A stretch of 64,000 nt of DNA, taken from Oleidesulfovibrio sp964593925. GTDB taxonomy: Bacteria > Desulfobacterota > Desulfovibrionia > Desulfovibrionales > Desulfovibrionaceae. The notes beneath the pieces are model-generated. The model was not told where the DNA came from and made no database searches. It was given only the letters and a program-made list of their open reading frames with translations. This document shows, piece after piece, positions 1-9,715 of this stretch (the first letter of the stretch is position 1; every line of letters starts with the position of its first letter). The translations under genes and the position numbers were made by a program. The stretch spans positions 76,267 through 140,266 of the forward strand of contig CAZQKM010000001.1 of assembly GCA_964593925.1 (NCBI GenBank). The letters run 5' to 3'.

Positions 1-3000
1 AGGGCAACGCTGTCAGTGATGCGCCCCTGACCATCACCATTAACCGTCCTGACGGCAAGACATACCTGCGCACCCTGGTCCACCCCAAGCAGGGCGGCGC
101 CATACATATTCCCCTACAACTGCCAAAGACCGCCATGCGCGGCATATGGCATGCCAGTGCCCAAGTAGACCCACACGCCCCCCCCGTGGGCAAACGATCT
201 TTTCAGGTGGAAGATTTTGTGCCAGAACGTTTGAGTATTGCCTTGCATACCGCCCCCAACCGTATCACCCCTGACGCCGAAGCCACCATTACCCTGCAGG
301 CAGACTTTTTATACGGCGCACCAGGCAATGAACTAGGCACAGAGGCTACGGTAAATATGGCCCCTGATCCAGCACCTTTTGGTGGGGCATACTCTGATTA
401 CACATTTACCATGGAGCAGCCGAACCTAGTATATACTGTACCAGATATGCCATCCACGGATGCCAATGGTGCAGCGACATTTCCCCTCGCCCTGAAAACG
501 CTGCGAGAAACAGCCGGCGCCGAAAGGCTCTTCCAATATCCCGTGCGTGCCCAGACAGTTGTACGTGTCCGAGAACCCGGCGGCCGTGTTTCTTCACAAG
601 CAGTGCACATCCCTGTTCTGGCACAGCAAAATTACCTTGGCCTGCGGCCCCTATTTCACGACGGATACGCCCCTGTTGCCCAACCCACAAAATTCGACCT
701 TATCGCCGTAGACGCCGCCGGCCAACGCATCGCCTTCACAGAAGCCAAAGTTAGCTGGAAACGCATCAAAACCTCATGGCAGTGGTCCCGTACCAATGGC
801 TCTTGGGGCTATGAGCGTGTAGAGCGCATTGCCGATACACAAACGCAGACAGTCTCCATTGCAGTAGATAGCCCTGCACGTGTCGAGCAGATGTTGGACT
901 GGGGCAAATATCTACTCGAAGTCACCCACCCCCAGACCGGTACCACGATAAGCCAACCATTTTACGTGGGCTGGGGTGATCCCACAGACGACCGGCCCGA
1001 CAGACTGGATGTACGCCTTGACAAGGCAACCTACCAGGCGGGCGATACAGCTACCCTACATATTAACTCGCCCGTGGCCGGAGAAGCTTTTGTAGTCATC
1101 GCCAATGAGGAGGTACTGGCGACCCTTCCCGTCTCTGTGCCCGCAGGAGGCAAAACTGTCTCCATCCCGGTAAGCAAAGACTGGAAGCCCGGCGCATATG
1201 CGCTGGTATCTCTGTATCAACCCCTTACCTCGCGTCAGGAACACACACCGGCCCGCGCAGTAGGCTTGGCCTGGATTGGCTTAGACATGGCAAAGCAGAC
1301 CTTGCAGGTCTCCCTGGATTCTCCATCTGAAGTACGTCCACGCACAACCATAACTGTGCCGATACACGTCCGCGGAGCATCCTCCGCGCATGTTACCTTG
1401 GCCGCTGTTGACGAGGGCATCCTACAACTCACAAACTTTGCTTCCCCCTCTCCAGCAGGGCACTTCTTTGCTAGACGACGCCTTGGGACCTCCATACAGG
1501 ACTACTACGACAAGCTCATTGAGGCGACAGGTCCCATGGGCGCCATACGCCAAGGAGGGGACATCTCCGGAGCTTCCGGCTCGTTGGCTGCCGTCCCCTT
1601 GCGCATTCTTTCGCTGTTCAGCGGCGTTGTACCGGTGGATAGCTCTGGAAAAGCGGAAATCCCCCTTGAACTACCAGAATTTCAGGGCCGTCTGCGGCTT
1701 ATGGCAGTGGCATGGGACCACAGTTCAGTAGGGGCAGCCAGTACCCCCATGACTGTACGCGATCCCCTGGTAGCAGATATCATCCTGCCACGCTTTCTTG
1801 CACCACAGGACACTGCAGAGGGAACCATGCTGTTGCAGAATATGGATGCACCACAAGGTTTGTACAAGGTCTTCCTGCATACTGAAGGCATGCTCAAGGT
1901 TACTCACCCCCCTCTGAAAGCGGAGCTTGCACCAGGCAAACGCGTTTTATTGCCCATTACTCTGCAGGCTACGGGCGCTGGAACAGGCACCATCACAGCC
2001 ACCATCACCGGACCGGCATTTAAAGCCTCAATTACACGCCAGATGGCCATACGCCCCGGATTCGGCACAGTATATGCTCAAACAAGTACACCGCTGGACC
2101 CAAAGGCTAACCTGATTTTTGATGCAGATCTGCTGCAAAAAGCTCTAGCTGCTGCCAATCTGCCTCAAAATATCGCCATAGGCGCTGTAGATGCCTCTAT
2201 CCAAGTAGGAGGCATTCCCGGTGTAGATGTGCCTGCCCTGCTACGTTGGCTTGACAGGTACCCGTATGGTTGCCTAGAGCAGACCACCAGCCGTGCCATG
2301 CCTTTGCTGTATTTGAATGAAGTCGCGGCACAAATGGGCTTCAAGCAGCAAAATGCCATGGAGCATCGTATCCGTGATGCTGTAGACCGTATCGGCGATA
2401 TGCAAAACAACGACGGCAGCCTGAACATGTGGCCCGGACGTTGGCGTGCTGACCCGTGGGTCACTGTTTTTGCCATGGACTTTTTAGTACGGGCTCAATT
2501 GCAGGGACACCGCGTACCCGAAACCATGCTGGAAGGTGTAAAAACATACCTCAGCGCTCTGGTGCGTAGTAATGCCCACAACGCGCCTGCCGAAGCCGTG
2601 GCCTACGCCCACAAAGTGTTAGCGCAAGCCGGAGTGTTACTCACAGCCGATATGCGTTACTTCCATGATAGCGACCCCGCATTGAGCACTACAGGCTGGG
2701 CAAATATCGGTAGAGCACTTGACCTTGTGGGTGATAAAGACCGTGCACAACATAGCTACGGTCAGGCCCTTGCACTGTTGGGGAGTAACCATGAATCCCC
2801 CCCTGCCCCCTATGCCTGGGGAGACCGAGACCTTGCCCTTGTGGTGGCAAACGCTGCGGAATCAGGGCGCATGGAACTTGCAAGAGAAATGATGCAACGC
2901 GGTGGCGAGTTCTCCAGTGCTAACTCATCAAGGACCACCACCCAAGAAGCGGCCTGGAAACTGTTGGCTGTACATGGCCTGTTGAAAGGAACTGGCGAGC

Positions 3001-3629
3001 CTTCTGCCACTCTAGACGGCAAGCCTCTGCCCGTGCGCAATGGCATGCTCATGGTAACATTGCCACACATCACCCAAGCTGCCGAACAGAGCATCCTCCC
3101 CCGAGAGCTGGTCAACCTGGGAATGGACGCAGTGTGGGCCACTGTTTCGTTTGATATTACCTCAGCACAGCCTTTGCCAGCACAAACACACGAGCGGCTT
3201 TCACTGAAACGGGAATACCTGACGCTTGACGGTGCTCCCTTAGACCTTGCGACATTGCAACGCAATGACCGCTTCATGGTACGCCTGACCCTTCAAAGTG
3301 CAGAGCCGGTGCATAGCCACAGACAAATCCTAGTTGCCGACATGCTCCCGGCCGGAGTCGAGGCAGAGGGCTTCATTACCCATACCCCTCCTGCCGAAGA
3401 GCAGCCTCCTATCAGGCAACAGATGGATGACCGTGTGATGCTTGTCCACAGGTTTGAAACCCTGCCATGCCACTTTGTACACAAAGACCCCCAGCCGCTG
3501 GTTACAAGCTATATAGCACGTGCCGTTACGCCGGGAACGTTTACGCTCCCGCCAGCCGAGGCCGCAGACATGTATGACCCGACGTTTGCCGTACGCACCA
3601 CATCCGGCATGTTAACCATCGCACCCTAA
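1..3629 (+). CDS. Bacterial alpha-2-macroglobulin family protein (YfhM-like), 5' end missing
   Basis: The reading frame is open from the first complete codon at base 3, so the gene is cut by the left edge and only about the last 1,208 residues are present. Bacterial alpha-2-macroglobulins are large periplasmic, usually lipid-anchored, protease traps. The key signature is visible: a thioester motif, PYGCLEQTT, with the Cys codon at 2271-2273 and the Gln at 2280-2282, inside the alpha-helical thioester domain. Upstream are beta-sandwich MG-type repeats and a central segment with many Pro, Gly and Asp residues. The neighbouring pbpC begins about 30 bases downstream; alpha-2-macroglobulin plus PBP1C is a well known gene pair, interpreted as trapping foreign proteases and repairing the wall after attack. 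The signal sequence and lipobox lie outside the window. Confidence 0.93.
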   Translation, partial: GNAVSDAPLTITINRPDGKTYLRTLVHPKQGGAIHIPLQLPKTAMRGIWHASAQVDPHAPPVGKRSFQVEDFVPERLSIALHTAPNRITPDAEATITLQADFLYGAPGNELGTEATVNMAPDPAPFGGAYSDYTFTMEQPNLVYTVPDMPSTDANGAATFPLALKTLRETAGAERLFQYPVRAQTVVRVREPGGRVSSQAVHIPVLAQQNYLGLRPLFHDGYAPVAQPTKFDLIAVDAAGQRIAFTEAKVSWKRIKTSWQWSRTNGSWGYERVERIADTQTQTVSIAVDSPARVEQMLDWGKYLLEVTHPQTGTTISQPFYVGWGDPTDDRPDRLDVRLDKATYQAGDTATLHINSPVAGEAFVVIANEEVLATLPVSVPAGGKTVSIPVSKDWKPGAYALVSLYQPLTSRQEHTPARAVGLAWIGLDMAKQTLQVSLDSPSEVRPRTTITVPIHVRGASSAHVTLAAVDEGILQLTNFASPSPAGHFFARRRLGTSIQDYYDKLIEATGPMGAIRQGGDISGASGSLAAVPLRILSLFSGVVPVDSSGKAEIPLELPEFQGRLRLMAVAWDHSSVGAASTPMTVRDPLVADIILPRFLAPQDTAEGTMLLQNMDAPQGLYKVFLHTEGMLKVTHPPLKAELAPGKRVLLPITLQATGAGTGTITATITGPAFKASITRQMAIRPGFGTVYAQTSTPLDPKANLIFDADLLQKALAAANLPQNIAIGAVDASIQVGGIPGVDVPALLRWLDRYPYGCLEQTTSRAMPLLYLNEVAAQMGFKQQNAMEHRIRDAVDRIGDMQNNDGSLNMWPGRWRADPWVTVFAMDFLVRAQLQGHRVPETMLEGVKTYLSALVRSNAHNAPAEAVAYAHKVLAQAGVLLTADMRYFHDSDPALSTTGWANIGRALDLVGDKDRAQHSYGQALALLGSNHESPPAPYAWGDRDLALVVANAAESGRMELAREMMQRGGEFSSANSSRTTTQEAAWKLLAVHGLLKGTGEPSATLDGKPLPVRNGMLMVTLPHITQAAEQSILPRELVNLGMDAVWATVSFDITSAQPLPAQTHERLSLKREYLTLDGAPLDLATLQRNDRFMVRLTLQSAEPVHSHRQILVADMLPAGVEAEGFITHTPPAEEQPPIRQQMDDRVMLVHRFETLPCHFVHKDPQPLVTSYIARAVTPGTFTLPPAEAADMYDPTFAVRTTSGMLTIAP

Positions 3630-3641
3630 ACTCCCCAACCC

Positions 3642-3682
3642 CACAGCCTGTCCCGCAGCATGAGCCCGCGGGACAGGCTGTG
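3642..3682 (+). terminator. 15-bp perfect hairpin between the macroglobulin gene and pbpC
   Basis: Arms 3642-3656 (CACAGCCTGTCCCGC) and 3668-3682 are perfectly complementary over 15 bp with an 11-base loop. There is no T-run after the stem, so it may be an intercistronic RNA-processing or attenuation hairpin rather than a full intrinsic terminator. The farthest upstream possible pbpC ATG (3660) lies in the loop. Confidence 0.55.
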
Positions 3683-5954
3683 TGCGATGCACCCAAAGGA
3701 TAACCCGCTCTATTGCACCATACAAAAAGACATCCCCCCCATGGCAGTTACTGGTCAGGTACCCCTCTCTCACACTACACACCATATGCATTATTCCTCC
3801 CTCGCCAATCCGTCCGGCGCCCCCAAAACGTCTAGCGCCCTACGGCAGCCGCGTCGCATACAACGCATACTTCTTTGCCTGGTGTCGCTGATACTGACGT
3901 TATGGGTGCTTGACGCGATCTTTCCCCCTAATATGAGCCGCTACCTACAGTGCTCTGTACAAGTCGTGGATGCCCAAGGGCGCCCTGTGCACACCTTTCT
4001 CAGCCCCGATGGTATGTGGCGGCTGCAGACCATGCCCGAGGATGTGGACAAACAGTACCTTGCACTGCTGTTGTCTTATGAAGACAAGCGTTTTGGCATG
4101 CACCCTGGTGTAGACCCTCTGGCGATCCTACGCGCCTCGGCACAAGCGCTTTTCAGTGGGCACATTGTCTCCGGCGCCTCCACCCTGTCCATGCAGGCAG
4201 CGCGTCTGCTAGAGCCCCGCCCGCGTACCCTGGCAGCCAAATTTCTGGAAATGCTGCGTGCGCTCCAACTCCACTGGCATTACGGCGCTCAGGGAGTACT
4301 TTCCATCTACCTGACACTGGCGCCGTTCGGCTCCAATATCGAGGGAGTACGGGCTGCCTCGTATACATATTTTGGCAAGGAACCTTCACGGCTCACCCAT
4401 GGAGAAGCTGCGTTGCTGGTGGCTCTGCCGCAGTCACCCACCCGACTGAGGCCTGACAGACATCTATTTGCTGCCCGGCAGGCACGGGACAAAGTATTGG
4501 CGCGCATGCACACCTTTGGCATGATCAACCCCAAGGAATACTACGAGGCACGCACAGAGGGTATCCCTGCCGCAAAACACCCCATGCCCATGTCAGCTCC
4601 TGTGCTGTCTTATGTATTGCGGCAAAACTATCCATACCGCCAGCACATCACTTCCACACTACACCTGCCGCTGCAACAAGCCGCAGAAGCACTTTGCCAA
4701 CGTCATGCGCAAAATCTTGAAAAAGGTGCCGCCACAGCGGCCGTGGTCGTGCATCGTCCCACAGGCGCGCTACGGGCGTATGTCAGTGGAAAAAATGCTG
4801 ACGCCTCGCGTAACTATCTAGATCTACCGCAAGCAATCCGCTCCCCAGGATCTACATTAAAGCCATTCATCTATGGCCTTGCTTTCAGTCAGCATATTCT
4901 GCATCCTGAAACACATATCAATGATGGGGCACGACGCTTTGGGGACTTTAGGCCACGTAATTTTCGCAGACGATATCAGGGGGTAATTACTGTACGCAAA
5001 GCCCTGCAAGACTCGCTGAATGTTCCTGCCGTCAGTGTGCTGTATCGGCTGGGCGCAGATAGCTTGGTCAACACGTTACGCAATGCGGGGGCCAATATTG
5101 TCGTGGCAGGCAATGCCACACTACCTGTGGCATTGGGTGGGGCGGGCATAACGCTTCTTGACCTGACCATGCTTTATACATCGCTGCCCAACGAAGGCAT
5201 TGTCCTTCCTATACACATTATCCCACAGGAACCTGCAGCAGCCAGTGCCCCCACAAACACATCGTTATCGCCAGTCCCGCAAGGTGCTCCTGCCCCCCCT
5301 AGCGGCTACCGCCTGATGAGCAAGGAGGCCGCATGGCAGTTGCTTGATATCCTACGCGCAACCCCCCGCCCCACAGGCTATCTTGCAGCCGAGGCGCATG
5401 GCAGGCCTGTGGCACTCAAAACTGGCACGTCATATGGCTATCGTGATGCATGGGCCGTGGGCGCATCCACAGACTGGGTCGTCGGTATTTGGGTAGGCAG
5501 GCCAGACGGACAGCCTCGTCCGGGAGCAACCGGCAGCAGCGCTGCTGTGCCATTGCTGCTTGAACTGTTTGACAGGCTCCCACCTGACGCTGCACCATGG
5601 CCGCCCCCCCCAAAGGGAGTACTCCTTGCAATAAACAACAACGAGCTACCCACCGGCCTGCGTCACTTTGTCCCCCTTTCCAGCCCCGGGTTGCCCGCAC
5701 TGGCCAGCGAACCGCCACGCATACTTCACCCCCGCGACGGCTCGGTAGTGCAATCTCTGGGCAACAAGCCCGGAGAAGGCATTGCGCTCAAGGCTGCAGG
5801 AGGCACAGCCCCCTTACGCTGGCTTGCCAACGGCGTACCGCTGCCCGAAGGCACTACGTACTGGCTACCGGATAGCCCAGGTTTTACACAGTTTACACTG
5901 TTGGACGCCGCAGGACGCAGTGATGTTGTACGAATCCGTGTTGCCCTGCCGTAA
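3660..5954 (+). CDS. pbpC: Penicillin-binding protein 1C (bifunctional glycosyltransferase/transpeptidase)
   Basis: The enzyme polymerises lipid II and cross-links peptidoglycan at the outer face of the inner membrane. With numbering from the first ATG, a membrane anchor lies near residues 68-88. The GT51 domain follows with EDKRFGMHPGVD (catalytic Glu about 141) and GASTLSMQ. The transpeptidase domain has SxxK (S398-TLK), SxN (SLN about 452-454) and KTGTS about 587. The C-terminal 80 residues form the Pro-rich PBP1C-specific domain. The start is uncertain: the ATG at 3660 sits in the loop of a hairpin and none of the candidates (3660, 3687, 3741, 3786) has a convincing Shine-Dalgarno; 3741 or 3786 would still keep the anchor. 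It follows the macroglobulin gene and is probably co-transcribed with it. Confidence 0.95.
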   Translation: MSPRDRLCAMHPKDNPLYCTIQKDIPPMAVTGQVPLSHTTHHMHYSSLANPSGAPKTSSALRQPRRIQRILLCLVSLILTLWVLDAIFPPNMSRYLQCSVQVVDAQGRPVHTFLSPDGMWRLQTMPEDVDKQYLALLLSYEDKRFGMHPGVDPLAILRASAQALFSGHIVSGASTLSMQAARLLEPRPRTLAAKFLEMLRALQLHWHYGAQGVLSIYLTLAPFGSNIEGVRAASYTYFGKEPSRLTHGEAALLVALPQSPTRLRPDRHLFAARQARDKVLARMHTFGMINPKEYYEARTEGIPAAKHPMPMSAPVLSYVLRQNYPYRQHITSTLHLPLQQAAEALCQRHAQNLEKGAATAAVVVHRPTGALRAYVSGKNADASRNYLDLPQAIRSPGSTLKPFIYGLAFSQHILHPETHINDGARRFGDFRPRNFRRRYQGVITVRKALQDSLNVPAVSVLYRLGADSLVNTLRNAGANIVVAGNATLPVALGGAGITLLDLTMLYTSLPNEGIVLPIHIIPQEPAAASAPTNTSLSPVPQGAPAPPSGYRLMSKEAAWQLLDILRATPRPTGYLAAEAHGRPVALKTGTSYGYRDAWAVGASTDWVVGIWVGRPDGQPRPGATGSSAAVPLLLELFDRLPPDAAPWPPPPKGVLLAINNNELPTGLRHFVPLSSPGLPALASEPPRILHPRDGSVVQSLGNKPGEGIALKAAGGTAPLRWLANGVPLPEGTTYWLPDSPGFTQFTLLDAAGRSDVVRIRVALP

Positions 5955-6050
5955 CTGGCACATGGCGCAGATCTTGGGCACCCCAAAAATATCCACCCAT
6001 ATAGTGAGTGCAACCTGTGTGCATACTTCAATGCCTTGTCGGTTGGCAGG

Positions 6051-6425
6051 CTACCCTTCCCACACTTCCACATTGTCTTCAGGTATCTGACACTCTTCAA
6101 GCACCGCACCGGCAACGCCCTCGTCTCCTTCCGGTACAATGATCACGCACCGCTCTCCCTGCTCAAGTGCATGCTTGGCAAAGACATGAATTCGTTCGGC
6201 TGTCTCGGGGCGTGCCAATGTCACTTCTGTCTCTACAACAAAGCAATAGCGTACACCCTTGGCATTTTCACCTTGCAGATCAGGCAGCAGCCCGTCAATG
6301 GCATCCGGGGAAGACTGGCCTTCAAGTTGCCCCTTCACAGCACGAAATCCACTTTCCAGCAAGGCATCACAAGCAGTTTCAAGCAATTCCTGCCTCACAG
6401 ACTCTTCATTAACCTGTTGTTTCAT
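6051..6425 (-). CDS. Conserved-looking small protein of unknown function
   Basis: This is a 124-residue acidic soluble protein that I do not recognise. The start at 6425 is chosen because GAGG lies eight bases before the ATG; an upstream in-frame ATG at 6506 has no such site. It has no signal peptide or membrane segment. The N-terminal third is predicted helical (ELLETACDALLESGF). The middle holds a strand-like YCFVVETEV followed by a helix and a second strand RCVIIVPEGDE. This alternation with acidic residues vaguely recalls nuclease-like alpha/beta folds, but that is only a guess. It is convergent with pbpC and divergent from the glutamine transporter. Confidence 0.7.
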   Translation of the reverse strand: MKQQVNEESVRQELLETACDALLESGFRAVKGQLEGQSSPDAIDGLLPDLQGENAKGVRYCFVVETEVTLARPETAERIHVFAKHALEQGERCVIIVPEGDEGVAGAVLEECQIPEDNVEVWEG

Positions 6426-6731
6426 ATCTATACCTCGACGAGTTGTTGCCGCCACACTTTCACAAAGGCACGCCATACGCAACCACGTCGGCCTGTAATC
6501 CGCCACATAGCCCCACCAAACAGTTCTCTTTCCAGATCTGCCGAAGAAGTCCCAGCAATATGGACAATCGCCAACAGGCCTTGATCTTTCTGAAATACTA
6601 CTCTATAAACAAAAATTATTGTATAAAAAAGCAATATCTTAAAGTATACTCCCGGTGAAGAATACCGGAACCACCCGTTACTTTTTTCGAACAGAACCAA
6701 AAGACATGTTTCTTTTTTCAGGAGGTACGTG

Positions 6732-7472
6732 ATGAAGCGCATTCTTATGTTAGCCACCGCGCTTATGCTGCTGTTTCCCCATACCTCATGGGCAGGTATT
6801 ATTGTTGCCCATGATACGAACTTTAAGCCTTTTGAATTCAAAGATAAAGATGGAAACTATACCGGATTTGACATTGAATTATGGCAGGCCATCGCAAAAG
6901 AAATCGGCGTGGAGTATTCCCTGCAGCCCAACGACTTCAATGGTATCATTCCCGGCCTGCAGAGCAGCACCTTTGATGTAGGTATTGCCGGCATCACTAT
7001 CAAGCCGGAGCGTAAGGAGGTTGTCGACTTTTCCGATCCGTATTACGATTCAGGGCTTGTCATTTTGGTACGGGCTGACAACATCAATATCCGGAACGTC
7101 AATGACCTGAAAGACAAAATCATCGCCACCAAACTGGCCACATCCAGTGCAGATTTTGCTCTTTCCGTTGCTCCCAAAAGCAATGTCAAACTTTTTCCCA
7201 ACAATGACGCCATGTTTCTTGAGCTTCTCTCCGGTGGGGCTGATGCTGTCATCTTTGACATGCCTGTGATCAAAGACTTTGCGCAAAAGGCGGGCAAAGA
7301 CCAGACCAAGGTTGTAGGCCCCCTGTATCAAGGGCAGGCATACGGTATTGCCTTTCCCAAAGGTAGCGAGCTGAAGCCAAAGGTCGACGCTGCCCTAAAG
7401 AAGTTACGCGAAACAGGCGTGTATGAGGCTTTGTACATCAAGTGGTTCGGTTATCCGCCTGCCCAAAAATAG
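6732..7472 (+). CDS. glnH: Glutamine/polar amino-acid ABC transporter, periplasmic binding protein
   Basis: This solute-binding protein of family 3 (246 residues) captures glutamine or a related polar amino acid in the periplasm. A typical signal peptide is present (MKRILMLATALMLLFP, cleavage after TSWA). Family motifs include FKPFEFKD, GNYTGFDIELW and the hinge region DVGIAGITI. The strong Shine-Dalgarno GGAGGT at 6721-6726 fits the ATG at 6732; the GTG at 6729 is only three bases away. It is followed by the permease and ATPase genes in the order H-P-Q. The substrate is inferred from family resemblance only. Confidence 0.93.
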   Translation: MKRILMLATALMLLFPHTSWAGIIVAHDTNFKPFEFKDKDGNYTGFDIELWQAIAKEIGVEYSLQPNDFNGIIPGLQSSTFDVGIAGITIKPERKEVVDFSDPYYDSGLVILVRADNINIRNVNDLKDKIIATKLATSSADFALSVAPKSNVKLFPNNDAMFLELLSGGADAVIFDMPVIKDFAQKAGKDQTKVVGPLYQGQAYGIAFPKGSELKPKVDAALKKLRETGVYEALYIKWFGYPPAQK

Positions 7473-7508
7473 CCTGCCTCACACCTTACGACTCATTCTT
7501 CCGGATTA

Positions 7509-7537
7509 CGGCATGGGGTAAATACTTCCCCATGCCG
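7509..7537 (+). promoter_or_regulatory. Intercistronic hairpin between glnH and glnP
   Basis: CGGCATGGGG (7509-7518) and CCCCATGCCG (7528-7537) form a perfect 10-bp stem with a nine-base loop, just after the binding-protein gene. Such hairpins are common after periplasmic-binding-protein genes, where they protect the upstream mRNA or partially terminate transcription, giving more binding protein than permease. Only a short T-run (CTTT) follows. Confidence 0.6.
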
Positions 7538-7596
7538 CTTTCATGGTATGATTTCCACCAGCGGCACACGGCCGCAGGGGCACCACAAGGGGTTCT

Positions 7597-8274
7597 ATGG
7601 CTTTTCAATTCAAGCCCGAAGTAATGCTAGAAACTTTGCCGTTATTGTGGGGCGGCGTTGAGCTCACAATAATTATCACCGTGCTCGGCCTTATCGTTGG
7701 CTTTGTCATCGGCACGTTGACAGGCTTGGGGCGTATCGCCTCAAGTAGATGGTGCAACGCCCTGTCTGTTGTCTATGTTGAAATCATACGGGGCACCCCG
7801 CTCATTGTTCAGGTAATGTTTTTGTATTTCGGGCTGCCGCTGGTACTTGGCATGCGTATTCCTCCCGTCACAGCAGGAGTTATCGCCATTGCGGTGAACT
7901 CCGGTGCGTATATCGCTGAAATTGTACGCGGCGCCATCCAATCCATTGACACAGGCCAAATGGAGGCAGGCCGCTCCATTGGCCTCACACACGCGCAAAC
8001 CATGTTGTACATAATCTGGCCACAAGCACTTAAGCGTATGATTCCCCCACTAGGCAACCAGTTCATCATAAGCCTCAAGGACACTTCTTTGCTGGTTGTC
8101 ATTGGCGTGGGCGAGCTGACTCGCCAGGGGCAAGAAATTATTGCAGTCAATTTTCGCGCATTTGAGGTTTGGCTCACTGTGGCCATAATATATCTGTGTA
8201 TGACGCTGACCCTCTCACAGGTACTGCGCATGTATGAACGTAGGCTGAATACCCGCACCAGACGCCACTCTTAA
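7597..8274 (+). CDS. glnP: Glutamine/polar amino-acid ABC transporter permease
   Basis: This 225-residue inner-membrane permease of the His/Glu/Gln/Arg/opine type moves the amino acid delivered by the upstream binding protein. Several hydrophobic membrane segments are visible, starting at about residue 20. The cytoplasmic EAA loop that contacts the ATPase is recognisable as EAGRSIGLTHAQTMLYIIWPQA. The start has an AAGGGG site eight bases upstream. It lies between glnH and glnQ on the same strand. Confidence 0.94.
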   Translation: MAFQFKPEVMLETLPLLWGGVELTIIITVLGLIVGFVIGTLTGLGRIASSRWCNALSVVYVEIIRGTPLIVQVMFLYFGLPLVLGMRIPPVTAGVIAIAVNSGAYIAEIVRGAIQSIDTGQMEAGRSIGLTHAQTMLYIIWPQALKRMIPPLGNQFIISLKDTSLLVVIGVGELTRQGQEIIAVNFRAFEVWLTVAIIYLCMTLTLSQVLRMYERRLNTRTRRHS

Positions 8275-8287
8275 CGAGGAGACGCCC

Positions 8288-9022
8288 ATGGCGCCCATGA
8301 TTGAAATAAAAAATTTGCATAAAAACTACGGCACCATTGAAGTACTCAAGGGGATAGACCTGACAGTGCAACAAGGAGAAGTGGTAGTCATTGTTGGCCC
8401 CTCCGGTTCAGGCAAGTCCACAGCCCTGCGCTGTATCAACCGGCTGGAAGAAATCACCTCCGGTAGCGTTGTAGTGGATGGATATGATCTATATGCACCT
8501 ACCACAGATATTAATCTTGTCCGTACAGAAGCGGGTATGGTATTCCAGCAGTTCAATCTGTTCCCCCACCTCAGTGTGCTGGAAAACGTTACACTGGGCC
8601 CCATAAGAGTACGCAAAAGTCCCAAGCAGGAAGCAAATATCCTTGGAGTACAACTGTTGGAAAAGGTAGGGCTACCCGACAAGGCGCATGTCTACCCCGA
8701 CCAGCTCTCGGGCGGGCAAAAACAGCGTGTAGCCATAGCCCGTTCACTGGCCATGCAGCCTAAGGTCATCTTGTTTGACGAGCCAACCTCCGCCCTAGAC
8801 CCCGAGCTAGTCAGTGAAGTGCTGGATGTTATGAAACGCCTCGCTCTTGAGGGTATGACCATGGTCATTGTCACCCATGAAATGGCATTTGCCAAAGAGG
8901 TTGCAGACAGGATCATCTTTATCGAAGGAGGCCAGATACAGGTGGAAGATACTCCAACGGCCTTTTTTAGTGAGGCTCAGCACCCCCGTCTGCGGGACTT
9001 TTTGGGAAAAGTGGCACACTAA
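8288..9022 (+). CDS. glnQ: Glutamine/polar amino-acid ABC transporter ATP-binding protein
   Basis: This 244-residue cytoplasmic ATPase powers the GlnHP importer. Walker A GPSGSGKST, the Q-loop, the ABC signature LSGGQKQR, Walker B VILFDEPTSALD and the switch His (VIVTHEM) are all intact. A Shine-Dalgarno GAGGAG lies upstream and only 13 bases separate it from glnP, so the three genes form one operon. The length is standard for the family and no terminator hairpin is obvious after the stop. Confidence 0.95.
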   Translation: MAPMIEIKNLHKNYGTIEVLKGIDLTVQQGEVVVIVGPSGSGKSTALRCINRLEEITSGSVVVDGYDLYAPTTDINLVRTEAGMVFQQFNLFPHLSVLENVTLGPIRVRKSPKQEANILGVQLLEKVGLPDKAHVYPDQLSGGQKQRVAIARSLAMQPKVILFDEPTSALDPELVSEVLDVMKRLALEGMTMVIVTHEMAFAKEVADRIIFIEGGQIQVEDTPTAFFSEAQHPRLRDFLGKVAH

Positions 9023-9217
9023 CCTTACCCGCCCCCTGACATTCCCAAAAACAATAATAGCAGAACCATGGGATATCTCTTTGACCTGCCGGCCATAAGC
9101 CCGATACTCTCTTTACTGAACTGGCCCCGCATCTGCTTGCTGCACGCCTTGGTAGCGAAGCCGGCTGGCCGGAAGCGTGCCTTTACCCGACAGCCACAGT
9201 ACGCAATACAGCGTCCC

Positions 9218-9715
9218 CTAGCCTGTAGCCCTGCCTAACGCTTTGCTTCCGTAGCTTGCAGATACAGACGATAGCGCCGCCCTGAGCAAAGTTATCCAAT
9301 AGAGTATCGCTTCTTGTTGTGCAGCAGGGTTGCCATCAATTTTCAACGAAGGGCTGATAATCCGTGCCCCCAGTTCCTTTGCTCGGCCTTCAATGGCGTC
9401 TAGTGCACCGCAGAACCACCGGTATCCAGAATCGCCACACCCAAAACATGCCACTGCAGCACCCATCAGACCTATGCGATGAAAATTTGCATATAGACAA
9501 GCAAAATGTTCCTGCAGCTCAATTTCTTCTCCACCCCATGTAGAGCAGCCAAACAAGACGGCATCATATCCATGACACAGCCCTTCTGCATTCACATCAA
9601 CCACATTATACACAATGACTTCATGCCCTGATTCACGCAATACATCGCTGATAACATAAGCCATCATTTCAGTATTTCCCGTAGTAGAACCGTAGACAAT
9701 AAGCAGCCTAGACAT
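9218..9715 (-). CDS. Flavodoxin
   Basis: This is a 165-residue FMN-binding electron carrier, the iron-free alternative to ferredoxin. The N-terminal phosphate-binding loop GSTTGNTE (about residues 9-16) is intact. The downstream FMN-contact loops CSTWGGEE and CFGCGDSGY match Desulfovibrio-type flavodoxins. A GAGG site precedes the ATG at 9715. The C-terminal tail of about 15 residues is longer and more basic than in classic 148-residue flavodoxins. It is a lone gene on the minus strand, convergent with glnQ. A physiological partner cannot be named from the context. Confidence 0.95.
   Translation of the reverse strand: MSRLLIVYGSTTGNTEMMAYVISDVLRESGHEVIVYNVVDVNAEGLCHGYDAVLFGCSTWGGEEIELQEHFACLYANFHRIGLMGAAVACFGCGDSGYRWFCGALDAIEGRAKELGARIISPSLKIDGNPAAQQEAILYWITLLRAALSSVSASYGSKALGRATG

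Noticed and set aside
6036..6584. 182-codon plus-strand frame opposite the small unknown gene
   Set aside because: The minus-strand gene has a proper ribosome site and protein-like composition, and this frame does not.
9068..9238. 57-codon plus-strand frame after glnQ
   Set aside because: It overlaps the flavodoxin 3' end and has no ribosome site.
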